The position numbers were made by a program, and so were the translations under genes. The notes beneath the pieces were generated by a model. The model did no database searches. It was not told the origin of the DNA and worked only from the letters and a program-made list of their open reading frames with translations. Below are positions 1 to 8,076 of a stretch of 64,000 nucleotides of DNA, in pieces. The stretch is from Paenibacillus sp. RC67. GTDB lineage: Bacteria > Bacillota > Bacilli > Paenibacillales > NBRC-103111. The stretch's first letter is position 1. Every line of letters begins with the position of its first letter. The stretch lies in the NCBI RefSeq assembly GCF_030020805.1, contig NZ_CP125098.1, forward strand, positions 4,363,501 to 4,427,500. The letters run 5' to 3'.

Positions 1-1309
1 AATTCTCTCCCTTATCTTGTGCCTGATCCATGGCGTATGCGGCCAACAAATAACCCAGCTTGTCATATTCTTTATTGTTCACTCTTACTTGCAGCAGCAT
101 ATCGCTGCCGTCCACATCATTCTCCAGCACTTCCCCTACACGGTATACGAGTGAAATCACGTCGCCTTTTTCTGCAGGGATGCGGAACGTTTTGCATTCT
201 CCCATGAGCCGCGATTCAATCAGCTCTCCAATTCGTTGCAAGTCGTCTTCACGATAAGCGGAGATCCTTAAGAACTCCCCTTCCGTCGTCAACATTTCCA
301 CCTGTTCCGGTGTGCACAAATCGACCTTGTTGAACAAAGTGATCTGTTCTTTTCCATGTGCCCCGAGTTCTTGAAGAACTTGCTCTACCACTTTCATCTG
401 AGTGTCCATCATTTCTGCGGAACCATCCACAACGTGAAGGATAAGGTCGGCTTCACAGGCCTCTTCCAATGTGGCACGGAAAGCAGCTACGAGATCATGC
501 GGCAAATTTTGAATAAAGCCTACGGTATCGGTCAGTACGATTTCTTTTCCGCTTGGAAGCTCCAAAGTGCGGGAAGTCGGGTCGAGCGTTGCAAACAGCT
601 GATTCTCCACATATACATCCGCTTGCGTCATCTGCTTCAACAGTGTGGATTTCCCCGCATTTGTATAGCCTACCAGGGCAACCTGAAAAACACCAGTCTT
701 CTTACGACGTTCTCTATGTAAAGTACGGTGCCTTACAACCTCATGCAGCTGCTGCTTTAGCTCGTTGATGCGATCGCGGATATGACGGCGGTCCGTCTCC
801 AGTTTCGTTTCCCCTGGTCCTCTCGTACCAATACCACCGCCAAGACGGGACAGGTTAGCTCCTTGGCCAGAAAGCCGAGGCAGCAGGTAGCTTAGCTGTG
901 CAAGCTCTACTTGGATTATCCCTTCACGGGTTTTGGCTCTACCGGCGAATATATCGAGGATAAGCTGCGTGCGGTCAATAATTTTCACATCCAAAAACTG
1001 CTCCAGATTACGCACCTGCGCTCCGGAAAGTTCTTGATCGAAGATCGCTGTATTCGCATTGTGCTCCTCTAGAAGCTGCTTCAGCTCTTCAGCCTTCCCT
1101 TTACCGATGAACCATTTGGTGTCCACGGATTCTTTATTTTGCGATAACGTGTCCAGTACTACCACGCCTGCCGTCTCCGCCAAGCTTACCAATTCCGACA
1201 AGGAATACTCGGGTGAATAGGCGTCCAGCCTTTTAAGCTGTGGGGTGACCAGACTAACGAGAACGGCCCGCTCTTGTTCGTGTTCGATTGTATGTGTTGT
1301 TGGTTTCAT
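1..1309 (-). CDS. hflX: GTPase HflX, 3' end cut by window edge
   Basis: HflX is a ribosome-associated GTPase that splits or rescues stalled 70S ribosomes, acting in the cytoplasm. About 436 codons are present, close to the family's full length. The order is an N-terminal HflX domain, then the glycine-rich SRLGGGIGTRGPGE segment, then a G domain with Walker A GYTNAGKST, the DTVGF G3 motif and NKVD as G4. The ATG start at 1307-1309 overlaps the spoVK TGA in an ATGA arrangement, so the two are translationally coupled. The same spoVK-hflX pair occurs in Bacillus subtilis. The reading frame stays open to base 1, so the last few residues lie outside the window. Confidence 0.96.
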   Translation of the reverse strand, partial: MKPTTHTIEHEQERAVLVSLVTPQLKRLDAYSPEYSLSELVSLAETAGVVVLDTLSQNKESVDTKWFIGKGKAEELKQLLEEHNANTAIFDQELSGAQVRNLEQFLDVKIIDRTQLILDIFAGRAKTREGIIQVELAQLSYLLPRLSGQGANLSRLGGGIGTRGPGETKLETDRRHIRDRINELKQQLHEVVRHRTLHRERRKKTGVFQVALVGYTNAGKSTLLKQMTQADVYVENQLFATLDPTSRTLELPSGKEIVLTDTVGFIQNLPHDLVAAFRATLEEACEADLILHVVDGSAEMMDTQMKVVEQVLQELGAHGKEQITLFNKVDLCTPEQVEMLTTEGEFLRISAYREDDLQRIGELIESRLMGECKTFRIPAEKGDVISLVYRVGEVLENDVDGSDMLLQVRVNNKEYDKLGYLLAAYAMDQAQDKGEN

Positions 1310-2304
1310 AAATATTTATAATTCTCCTTTGCGGGTTTTCGCTCCAGCTTAACATCTTCAGGTCGAATCGTCATCAGATCCTGCTTGCTTGGCTGCTGCG
1401 TGTTCTGATTCAGCAATCGAACCGCGTGGTTGCGCATTGCCTTTTCGATCATATTGCGTACATAGCGGGCGTTACTGAATGCAACCTCGCTATCAATCAG
1501 CTGTTTTTCATTGACAATTTGCTGACGTATCTTCATTTCAGTTTGAGGAATTAAAGCATACTCCCGTTCCTTAATCATGATTTCCGCTATTTGCATCAAT
1601 TGATCGACCGTATAATCCGGAAAATCAAGCTGAATAGGGAAACGGGACGGAAGTCCTGGGTTCGTCTGTAGAAATTGTTCCATCTCCACCGAATAGCCTG
1701 CCAAAATAAGAATGAACTGATTCTTATGGTCTTCCATCGCTTTAACCAGCGTATCAATCGCTTCCTTGCCGAAATCTTTTTCTCCGCCACGGGCCAGGCT
1801 GTATGCTTCATCGATAAAAAGAACGCCGCCCAACGCTTTTTTTACTAGCTCCCTTGTTTTTAAGGCCGTATGTCCTATGTACTCGCCAACCAGATCGGCG
1901 CGTTCCACTTCTATCAAATGCCCTTTATTCAGCACACCCATCGTTTGCAGGAGCTTGGCGATAATGCGCGCAACCGTCGTCTTGCCTGTACCCGGATTTC
2001 CCTTAAAAACCATATGATACACCTGTGAATTAGCCATTAGCCCTACTTCAGCCCTAAATCCAGCAATCCGCAGCAGCGCATAAATCTCGAAAACGAGCTC
2101 CTTCACGTTGTCCAAACCGACCATCCGATCGAGCTCCTTCATGATTTCCCCGAATTGCCCTTGCTGGGACAACGGTTTACCATGAAAATGGGGCTCTGCC
2201 TCGGCGTTCATACTTACCGGTTCAGGATTACGCAATACCACATTGATTTGATGGGCATTCTTCGTAATCTGAATCTGATCCGTCGGTACGACACGTCCAC
2301 TCAT
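1306..2304 (-). CDS. spoVK: Stage V sporulation protein K, AAA+ ATPase
   Basis: SpoVK is a CbbX-like AAA+ ATPase needed for late spore maturation in the mother cell. The protein of about 332 residues carries Walker A GNPGTGKTT and Walker B FIDEAY, followed by a sensor region (ILAGY) and the arginine-containing NPGLPSRFP loop, the usual CbbX/SpoVK layout. An in-frame GTG lies three codons upstream at 2313, but the AGAGGTG ribosome binding site overlaps it and sits six bases before the ATG at 2304, so the ATG is preferred. It is the first gene of a two-gene unit with hflX. Confidence 0.93.
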   Translation of the reverse strand: MSGRVVPTDQIQITKNAHQINVVLRNPEPVSMNAEAEPHFHGKPLSQQGQFGEIMKELDRMVGLDNVKELVFEIYALLRIAGFRAEVGLMANSQVYHMVFKGNPGTGKTTVARIIAKLLQTMGVLNKGHLIEVERADLVGEYIGHTALKTRELVKKALGGVLFIDEAYSLARGGEKDFGKEAIDTLVKAMEDHKNQFILILAGYSVEMEQFLQTNPGLPSRFPIQLDFPDYTVDQLMQIAEIMIKEREYALIPQTEMKIRQQIVNEKQLIDSEVAFSNARYVRNMIEKAMRNHAVRLLNQNTQQPSKQDLMTIRPEDVKLERKPAKENYKYL

Positions 2305-2332
2305 GCGTATCACCTCTTTACTTGGTGTTAGC

Positions 2333-2360
2333 AGTATACGCAGAAGCCTAGATGAATGTG
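2333..2360 (-). promoter_or_regulatory. Possible SigE-type promoter of spoVK
   Basis: On the minus strand CACATT (2355-2360) is followed after 14 bases by CGTATACT (2333-2340). This resembles the SigE pattern of an ATATT-type -35 and a CATACAAT-type -10. B. subtilis spoVK is known to be SigE-dependent, which agrees. The match is imperfect and this is an inference. Confidence 0.35.
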
Positions 2361-2581
2361 ACCATTTTCTTTTCTTATTGTAAGGCCAATTTACAAAAAT
2401 TCAAAATCTGATCGTGTCCATCCGCTTATTTTATTGATAAACTGCGTTTGTGAAAAAAAATCAAATCATGACTCGGTTCTCCTCCTAAAAGTGCCTAAGA
2501 GTCTTTCTAACTTGATTATAATGGATTGGAGGACTCTTTTTGAGGTAGAGATTGATTAATATACAATTAATCTTCCCACGG

Positions 2582-3187
2582 CTAATAGTCTTTCCAAATT
2601 CGTTTCATTTCCTTAAACTGACCGTCTTGAAATACCATCCGGTAGACATCAGGATTAGATAACTGCTTCCAATGCTCAAAGCCTATCCGATCATCAAAAT
2701 TCTTCAACAATAGAGAGATGATATTGCCGTGTGCGACAACCAAATTGGAAGCATGCCCTAGCAATAGTAACTCTGTTATCACCGCTACTATTCTTTCCGT
2801 CGCTTGCCTGCTGGACTCCCCACCAAAAAAACATAAATCCGGTTCCTGGAACGTTCGCTCCAGACATCGCAGCCAATCGGATCGGTTATCTTTACTAAGA
2901 ATCCGCTCGGACAGCCTATCATCGACAACTATCGTTTTATTCATTATTTCTGCATAAGGTTTAACGGTTTGAACTGCTCTTACATAGGGGCTAGACACTA
3001 TATAGTCTATCGTGTACTTTCTTAGCCACAAGGATAATTGCTGTGCCTGATGATATCCATCCGAAGTTAACTGCGCTTCTGCTTCCTGGCCTTCTGCTTT
3101 ACAATGCCTAACGATGTATAAGGTTTGCAATCCCGAGGTTTGAACCTTTTGGAGAAAATCACTTGTATGAAGAAACTCTGCGCACAT
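2582..3187 (-). CDS. Histidine phosphatase family protein
   Basis: This is a phosphoglycerate-mutase-like (branch 1 histidine) phosphatase. The nucleophile motif RHCKAEG lies near the N-terminus and the second histidine is in VVAHGN near the C-terminus. The substrate cannot be told from sequence. The start is uncertain: an ATG at 3187 lies about 10 bases after AAGGAGTG, while an in-frame TTG at 3193 lies about 4 bases after it. The gene begins about 20 bases after the HAD hydrolase stop, so the two probably form an operon of small-molecule phosphatases. Length of about 201 residues is normal for the family. Confidence 0.85.
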   Translation of the reverse strand: MCAEFLHTSDFLQKVQTSGLQTLYIVRHCKAEGQEAEAQLTSDGYHQAQQLSLWLRKYTIDYIVSSPYVRAVQTVKPYAEIMNKTIVVDDRLSERILSKDNRSDWLRCLERTFQEPDLCFFGGESSRQATERIVAVITELLLLGHASNLVVAHGNIISLLLKNFDDRIGFEHWKQLSNPDVYRMVFQDGQFKEMKRIWKDY

Positions 3188-3209
3188 GAACAATCACACT
3201 CCTTACGTA

Positions 3210-3887
3210 TTACTGACCGAGCATGGATCGGCTTGTGATTGCCAAGACCACTTCTTGAAGTAGCATATCCGCCATGGAGTCCAATAGCAAATCATATTCG
3301 CCAAATGATAAAGTCTTCGTTATGAGGTTCGGCACAATAACACAGTGCATTCCCGCTCTCTTGGCAGCAAGCGCTCCGTTCGGCGAATCTTCAAACGCTA
3401 TCGCTTCGTGGGGCTGTACTCCCAAGTCCTCCAGAGCAAGTAAATATAAAGAAGGGTCCGGTTTGCACTTCACGACATCGTCTCTTGTACGAATAGTCCG
3501 AAAAGCATCCAACAGCTCATGTTCCTTTAAATAACCCGTTACCCATTGCCTTGTTGAACTGGAAGCCAGTCCTATCGTTAAGCCCAGATCATTGCCTTGT
3601 TTTAAATAATCGGTTACACCGGGTCTTGGGAGCTCCTGACGCATACTTTCCACAAATCGCTCCCTTCTTCGAAGCCGCGCTGCCTCTACATCAAAGGGTT
3701 TTCCAATACACTGCTCTAGAAATGAATAAGGCTCAAAGGATGAGCCGTCTGTACCAATGCAGCGTCCCCAAACATCAAGAGATAATTCCGCTCCATGCTC
3801 TTCAAACATCTTCTGGAACGATTCGAACTCCGGTGTTTCTGTATCCAATATTAATCCATCAAAATCAAATACGATTGCTTTTATCAT
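3210..3887 (-). CDS. HAD-IA hydrolase, beta-phosphoglucomutase-like
   Basis: The 225-residue protein opens with the HAD motif I DFDGLILDTE, whose first Asp is the nucleophile. It continues with a four-helix cap, motif II GLASSS, the motif III lysine in KCKPDP and motif IV FEDSPNG. This is the subfamily that includes beta-phosphoglucomutase and B. subtilis YhcW. The true substrate is unknown, though such enzymes usually act on sugar phosphates. The ATG has a GAGGTG site nine bases upstream. It is the first gene of a probable two-gene operon with the histidine phosphatase. The 276 bases upstream, shared with the divergent GNAT gene, are AT-rich and hold no other gene. Confidence 0.9.
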   Translation of the reverse strand: MIKAIVFDFDGLILDTETPEFESFQKMFEEHGAELSLDVWGRCIGTDGSSFEPYSFLEQCIGKPFDVEAARLRRRERFVESMRQELPRPGVTDYLKQGNDLGLTIGLASSSTRQWVTGYLKEHELLDAFRTIRTRDDVVKCKPDPSLYLLALEDLGVQPHEAIAFEDSPNGALAAKRAGMHCVIVPNLITKTLSFGEYDLLLDSMADMLLQEVVLAITSRSMLGQ

Positions 3888-4163
3888 CCGCAGAACACCT
3901 CATATTGTATTATTTAGTATGATTAAATATTAATACCATTTATGATCTGAATCATAGAAGTATACTCATCTTTACGATCGAAACAAGAAATCAAAGGATA
4001 AAACATATACCATATTATACCATGTCCACTCCTTACTTGAGGCTATGATTATAATTATTGTATTACAAAGAATTTAGTTGACTAGGATTTAATATTGATT
4101 GTATATTTATACATTATATTGTATTTTTATCATATTAAAGTATGATGTTAGGAGTGAGAAATA

Positions 4164-4958
4164 TTGACTTTAGATGCACGAAAACAGCTTATTTTACAAA
4201 TCGAACAGTTAGCTTTCAACACTTGGCCGGCTGATGCAACTTATCATTACTCTGATTGGAAAATTCGGGTATCGGACGGTATAACGAAGAGAGCCAACAG
4301 TATATGGACCTCAACAGGTGGAGTCATGACTAACCATTCATCCTGGATGGAAGATGTCCAGCTCTTTTACAGAGATAAGGGATTGCCTGTCATTGTTCAG
4401 ATAAGCGAGGTTTCTCCAGATGGTTTGGATACGCAGTTAGAGATGCGAGGCTTTGTTAAAGAGAGTGAGAGTACGGTCTTCATTGCAGATACTAAGCAGG
4501 TCATTGAACATACGCGGAAAGCTTATGAAGAGCATCCCTTCCCCTTTCATCTGCAAGGAGAACATGACGAGACATGGCTCAGTCAATTTATGCAAGCAGA
4601 AATGTTTGAATCTGATAAAATAACGTTCTATGACCGTCTATTCACATACATAAAGCCGTTAAAAGGCTTCTTAACCCTTTATAAAGACAATCAGAATGCA
4701 GCCCTTGGCACTTCGGTCGTGGAGGAAGGTTGGGCAGGTATCATTAATGTTGTTGTTCATCCAACACTGCGCGGTCAAGGAGTAGGTCGCAGCCTTCTAC
4801 ATCTGCTGGCATGCTGGAGCGCAGAGCAAGGGGCAAACAGCATGTATTTGCAAGTGGTAGACGGCAATATGCCTGCTATCCGGCTGTACGAAAGCTCAGG
4901 CTTCATCCCTTTATATAAATACCATTACCGAAGAGAACCCTATGTGGCTAATAAATAA
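4164..4958 (+). CDS. GNAT family N-acetyltransferase
   Basis: The 264-residue protein has a C-terminal GNAT fold. The acetyl-CoA binding segment is VVHPTLRGQGVGRSLL (a Q/RxxGxG/A motif), followed by the typical LQVVDGNMPAIRLYESSGF stretch. The N-terminal half (about 130 residues) looks like a second, degenerate GNAT-like domain, as in many two-domain family members. Translation starts at TTG 4164, placed seven bases after GGAGTG. No upstream ATG is available in frame. The gene is monocistronic and its last 48 bases overlap the 3' end of the converging DUF218 gene. The substrate is unknown. Confidence 0.85.
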   Translation: MTLDARKQLILQIEQLAFNTWPADATYHYSDWKIRVSDGITKRANSIWTSTGGVMTNHSSWMEDVQLFYRDKGLPVIVQISEVSPDGLDTQLEMRGFVKESESTVFIADTKQVIEHTRKAYEEHPFPFHLQGEHDETWLSQFMQAEMFESDKITFYDRLFTYIKPLKGFLTLYKDNQNAALGTSVVEEGWAGIINVVVHPTLRGQGVGRSLLHLLACWSAEQGANSMYLQVVDGNMPAIRLYESSGFIPLYKYHYRREPYVANK

Positions 4959-5651
4959 ACCGATGAACCCCGCTTTTACAGCGGAAGAATCCATCGGCTT
5001 TGATTCGAGTCCAAGCTTAAGGAGCAGCTTATCCAATTCCCACTTGGTCCAAGCTAATGTCTCGCGGCTTTTGTGCCATGACATCATTAGGACCGTGCTA
5101 TCCATCGGCGAAGCTGTTGTTTGTTCGTACCCTAAAAACTGTGCGATATCCATTGCCCTGACCGCATGATATCTGTGGGTAATAATGACAGAGGAATGCC
5201 ATCCCTGTTCTTCAAGCAACGTTTGACAGTACAATAAATTTTCATAAGTGCTGGTAGACTTCTTTTCCATCACAATCGCAGAATCAGGAATACCTTGTTC
5301 TAACAAATAGTTTCTCATGCCTTCAGCTTCAGTGAGCTTGGAGTAGACCGTGTCCAATCCACCTGAAACCATAATTCGGGGAATTTGTCCTGATCGGTAC
5401 AGCTCCACGGCTCGGTTGAGCCTTTCTTTCAACGCGGGACTGGGGGCATCCTGCCATAAAGCTGCGCCCAGCACAATGCCGACATCTCCTCGAGCCTGCG
5501 GATTGTCAGGAAAGGATTCCATTTCCCAGAGCAAATAGACGGTCCACATCAAGCCAAGAATACATACTGCAAGGACAAACCTGAATAAACGACCAAAGAA
5601 TATTTTTATTCTCGTAAATGAACTTCGTTTCTTTTTTACCTTTGCCTTCAT
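4911..5651 (-). CDS. YdcF/SanA family (DUF218) membrane-anchored protein
   Basis: The protein of about 246 residues has a basic N-terminus (KKKRSS), one membrane segment at about residues 18-38, and an outward DUF218 domain. Visible family features are the IVLGA strand, ALKERLNRAVELY, IMVSGG, the acidic motif in LTEAEGMRNYL, and STSTYENL followed by VIITHRYHAVRA. E. coli relatives (SanA, ElyC) affect cell-envelope integrity. The ATG at 5651 lies two bases after the VOC stop codon, so translation is probably coupled to that gene. An in-frame GTG exists at 5663. The 3' end overlaps the converging GNAT gene by 48 bases. Confidence 0.85.
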   Translation of the reverse strand: MKAKVKKKRSSFTRIKIFFGRLFRFVLAVCILGLMWTVYLLWEMESFPDNPQARGDVGIVLGAALWQDAPSPALKERLNRAVELYRSGQIPRIMVSGGLDTVYSKLTEAEGMRNYLLEQGIPDSAIVMEKKSTSTYENLLYCQTLLEEQGWHSSVIITHRYHAVRAMDIAQFLGYEQTTASPMDSTVLMMSWHKSRETLAWTKWELDKLLLKLGLESKPMDSSAVKAGFIGLFISHIGFSSVMVFI

Positions 5652-5653
5652 GC

Positions 5654-6049
5654 TTATTTCCACACCTTCATCCTATCCGCCAATGTTCCTGTAAAAAGCT
5701 CAAGCTCCGTCCCATCAGGATCGAGAAAATTAATGCTCCAACCCCCGCCTCGAGATATTGGACCTCTGACTATAGGGATGTTTGCTCGCTGCAGAGTTTG
5801 TACTGCTTCAGAAAAATCAGACTCTGCTATCGAGAAAGCCAAATGATCCATTCCGCTTGACTCTGTACGATCCACTTTATCATGAGGACGCTCCAACAAG
5901 CATATCCACGCATCGCCCCATTCTAAATACACATCCGTCGCGCCGCGATGCACGAGCTTCATTCCGAGTACGTCCACATAGAACGCTAGAGAGGACTCCA
6001 AATGATTTACTTTTAATGTGATGTGGTTAAAGCCAATTGCAGGTATCAT
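5654..6049 (-). CDS. VOC family (glyoxalase-like) protein
   Basis: A single vicinal-oxygen-chelate domain of 131 residues: the first beta strand [18 protein letters not shown] supplies a metal-ligand His, and the end [12 protein letters not shown] supplies the conserved Glu. Proteins of this kind include glyoxalase I, fosfomycin-resistance thiol transferases and dioxygenases, and the sequence does not decide among them. The ATG at 6049 forms an ATGA overlap with the stop of the ADP-ribosylglycohydrolase gene, which decides the start over a longer in-frame extension to 6145 lying inside that gene. It is the middle gene of a three-gene operon. Confidence 0.88.
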   Translation of the reverse strand: MIPAIGFNHITLKVNHLESSLAFYVDVLGMKLVHRGATDVYLEWGDAWICLLERPHDKVDRTESSGMDHLAFSIAESDFSEAVQTLQRANIPIVRGPISRGGGWSINFLDPDGTELELFTGTLADRMKVWK

Positions 6050-7008
6050 AGTGCATGCTCTCGACGAACATAACTCTCGGATGCTTGCATTAACCCGACC
6101 GCGGTTTGTTCTATGTAGGATTTCATCGTAAGCTTGTTCAGCCAATCGGTAGGAATACTATGAACACCGTAATAGGCCCCTGCCAGTTGACCATAAATGG
6201 CTCCTGTCGTGTCCGCATCGTCTCCCAGGTTAACAGCCATGATACAGCCTTCCTCAAAGCTGTTGCTGCGATAGAAAGCCCACAGTGCTGCTTCCAGTGC
6301 ATCTACGACATAACCCGTTCCTTTAATTTCTGGAGGCTGTTTGGACTTATAGGACCCTGCTGCAACCATCTCGATTTCCGGGACGAGAATATGCTGTTCC
6401 CAATAACCATCAACCGGTGAAAAACAATAAGACAAAAGCTCATCCTTTGCCCTTCCCTGTAGGGCCCCAACTATCAAGCCTCCATAATATCGGCAAGCGT
6501 CAACCGACAGGACGTTACCGTGAGTCGTTAAGGAGCTGTCTCCTGAACGAAAAATCGCTTCTTCCGGATATTCAGCAAAATACATCGGAACCGGTGCTAA
6601 TCGCATCAACGCACCATTACCTGCAGCCATTCGTTTAATCGAACCGCTAAAAGGCTCCAGTGTCTGCTCAAACCGCTCCAGTGCCGCTCTCACCGTATTC
6701 CCGATGTCGAAGCAGATACCTGTGGAGCTCATATATCCATCGCGATACCACCGGACATAGCGCTGTATTTGATCTAGTGGATGAAACATTCGACAGTGCA
6801 GCAAGCTTTCCGCCAAACATAGCGCCATGGATGTATCGTCTGTCCATTGTCCTGCCTCTAACTGGAAGGGGCCACCACCTATCATGTCGTGAATGGGCTC
6901 AAAGCTGCCGGGGGACTGAAATTCAAGTGTTGTTCCCAAGGCATCTCCTACCGCTAGTCCAAATAAGCACCCTTGATATCTATCCGTTTTAGTTATTAAT
7001 GAGGTCAC
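6046..7008 (-). CDS. ADP-ribosylglycohydrolase family protein
   Basis: The roughly 320-residue protein has the DraG/ARH fold. It begins [13 protein letters not shown], carries the metal-binding WTDDTSM early and the second acidic cluster [17 protein letters not shown] near the C-terminus; these aspartates bind the two magnesium ions. Members remove ADP-ribose from proteins, nucleic acids or small molecules. An ATG at 7026 has no spaced ribosome site. AAAGGAG lies within the first codons and is eight bases before GTG 7008, so GTG is preferred. It heads the ADPRH-VOC-DUF218 operon with a 4-base overlap to the next gene. Confidence 0.88.
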   Translation of the reverse strand: MTSLITKTDRYQGCLFGLAVGDALGTTLEFQSPGSFEPIHDMIGGGPFQLEAGQWTDDTSMALCLAESLLHCRMFHPLDQIQRYVRWYRDGYMSSTGICFDIGNTVRAALERFEQTLEPFSGSIKRMAAGNGALMRLAPVPMYFAEYPEEAIFRSGDSSLTTHGNVLSVDACRYYGGLIVGALQGRAKDELLSYCFSPVDGYWEQHILVPEIEMVAAGSYKSKQPPEIKGTGYVVDALEAALWAFYRSNSFEEGCIMAVNLGDDADTTGAIYGQLAGAYYGVHSIPTDWLNKLTMKSYIEQTAVGLMQASESYVRREHAL

Positions 7009-7071
7009 GTCATTCACTCCTTTCATCCTACTAGAAGCTCAGGAATTTAAACAGCTTTATAATAAACCGCT

Positions 7072-7105
7072 TGAAAAAATACAGCGCGGAATCCCTTCCA
7101 CGCTG
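7072..7105 (-). terminator. Rho-independent terminator after the cyclophilin gene
   Basis: On the minus strand the stem AGCGTGGAA / TTCCGCGCT with a GGGA-type loop is followed by a T-rich TATTTTTTC tail. It lies about 105 bases beyond the cyclophilin stop. Confidence 0.75.
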
Positions 7106-7210
7106 ATAGTATTACTATGAGTATGTTTGCAAATCAACAGCTATATTTTATAGCTATTCATCAAATCGAATGGAATGCCCTATCCGTGTACAAAAAAATA
7201 AAAGATTCAA

Positions 7211-7915
7211 TTATTTTTCGGTAATCGTTACAGCTTGAATCGTCACTTTTTCCTTCGGTTTACTTACTTCGGATCCATTGGATTCAACCGGTGTGGATGC
7301 AATTTTCTGAACGACATCCATACCTTCGGAAACTTTACCGAAGATCGTATAATTCGGCATCTTGTTCAAGCCCTTGCTGTCTTCCCCCGTGCAAATGAAG
7401 AATTGACTTCCGTTCGTATTCGGACCTGCATTAGCCATAGCTACAATGCCTGGTTCGTATTGGTAGGTTGTCTTCAGCTCGTCCTCAAATTTGTATCCAG
7501 GACCTCCACGTCCAGTTCCTTCAGGGTCTCCGGTTTGAATCATAAAGGACTTAATAATACGGTGGAACACAACATCGTTGTAAAAGCCCTCTTTGGATAA
7601 GAATACAAAGTTATTGACGGTTTTAGGAGCCTCTTTGGCAAATAAGTCAATTTTGAAAGTTCCTTGAGATGTCGTAACCGTAGCTTGGTACGTTTTGTTT
7701 TGGTCAATCTTCATTTCCGGTGGGGAAGACCAGCTTTTCTTACCCTGAGGCTGAGGTGTTGCTTGGCTTGCAGGCGGTTGGCTCGCGGAAGGCTGGCTAC
7801 CGTTCGTCTTCCCTTGATCTGGTGCCGGTTTGGTACCGCATGCCGAAAGTAATAGCGTACATACTACGGCTACGGAAGCCCATTTTGTGATCTTAGCTGT
7901 TAGTGATGCTTTCAT
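7211..7915 (-). CDS. Peptidyl-prolyl isomerase, cyclophilin-type lipoprotein
   Basis: Lipoprotein with a signal peptide and lipobox LLSAC, so the mature N-terminal Cys should be lipidated and the enzyme anchored outside the membrane. A Pro/Gln/Ser-rich linker (about residues 28-65) is followed by a cyclophilin domain with FHRIIKSFMIQTGDP, then GSQFFICT and YTIFGKV. The catalytic Arg of FHR and the Gln/Phe of the active site are present. It probably helps fold exported proteins. The ribosome site (GATGGA) is weak. The gene stands alone with its own terminator; 160 bases separate it from the PBP gene. Confidence 0.93.
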   Translation of the reverse strand: MKASLTAKITKWASVAVVCTLLLSACGTKPAPDQGKTNGSQPSASQPPASQATPQPQGKKSWSSPPEMKIDQNKTYQATVTTSQGTFKIDLFAKEAPKTVNNFVFLSKEGFYNDVVFHRIIKSFMIQTGDPEGTGRGGPGYKFEDELKTTYQYEPGIVAMANAGPNTNGSQFFICTGEDSKGLNKMPNYTIFGKVSEGMDVVQKIASTPVESNGSEVSKPKEKVTIQAVTITEK

Positions 7916-7991
7916 GTTCCATCATTCAACTCCATACGTGTAATTTATGGACAAGTCCATATCCACTATTATACTACGACTGGCCAAATAT

Positions 7992-8022
7992 TAACAAAAC
8001 CTCCAAGATGGACTCTTGGAGG
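7992..8022 (-). terminator. Terminator after the class A PBP gene
   Basis: On the minus strand CCTCCAAGA, a short loop and TCTTGGAGG are followed by TTTTGTTAA. The stem is 9 bp. It is about 55 bases past the PBP stop. A second hairpin (GAGCCGC / GCGGCTC, 8033-8055) lies between. Confidence 0.75.
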
Positions 8023-8076
8023 TTGATGTTGGAGAGCCGCACCATGCGGCTCGCTTTTTTTGTATGGCACGCACGG

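Noticed and set aside
2480-2545. Inverted AAGAGTC / GACTCTT repeat with plus-strand T run between spoVK and the histidine phosphatase gene
   Set aside because: The loop is about 28 bases and no plus-strand gene precedes it. On the minus strand there is no T tract, so a terminator call is weak.
8033-8061. Hairpin GAGCCGC / GCGGCTC followed by T7 on the plus strand
   Set aside because: It looks like a plus-strand terminator, but no plus-strand gene ends here. It may simply be part of the region after the PBP gene.
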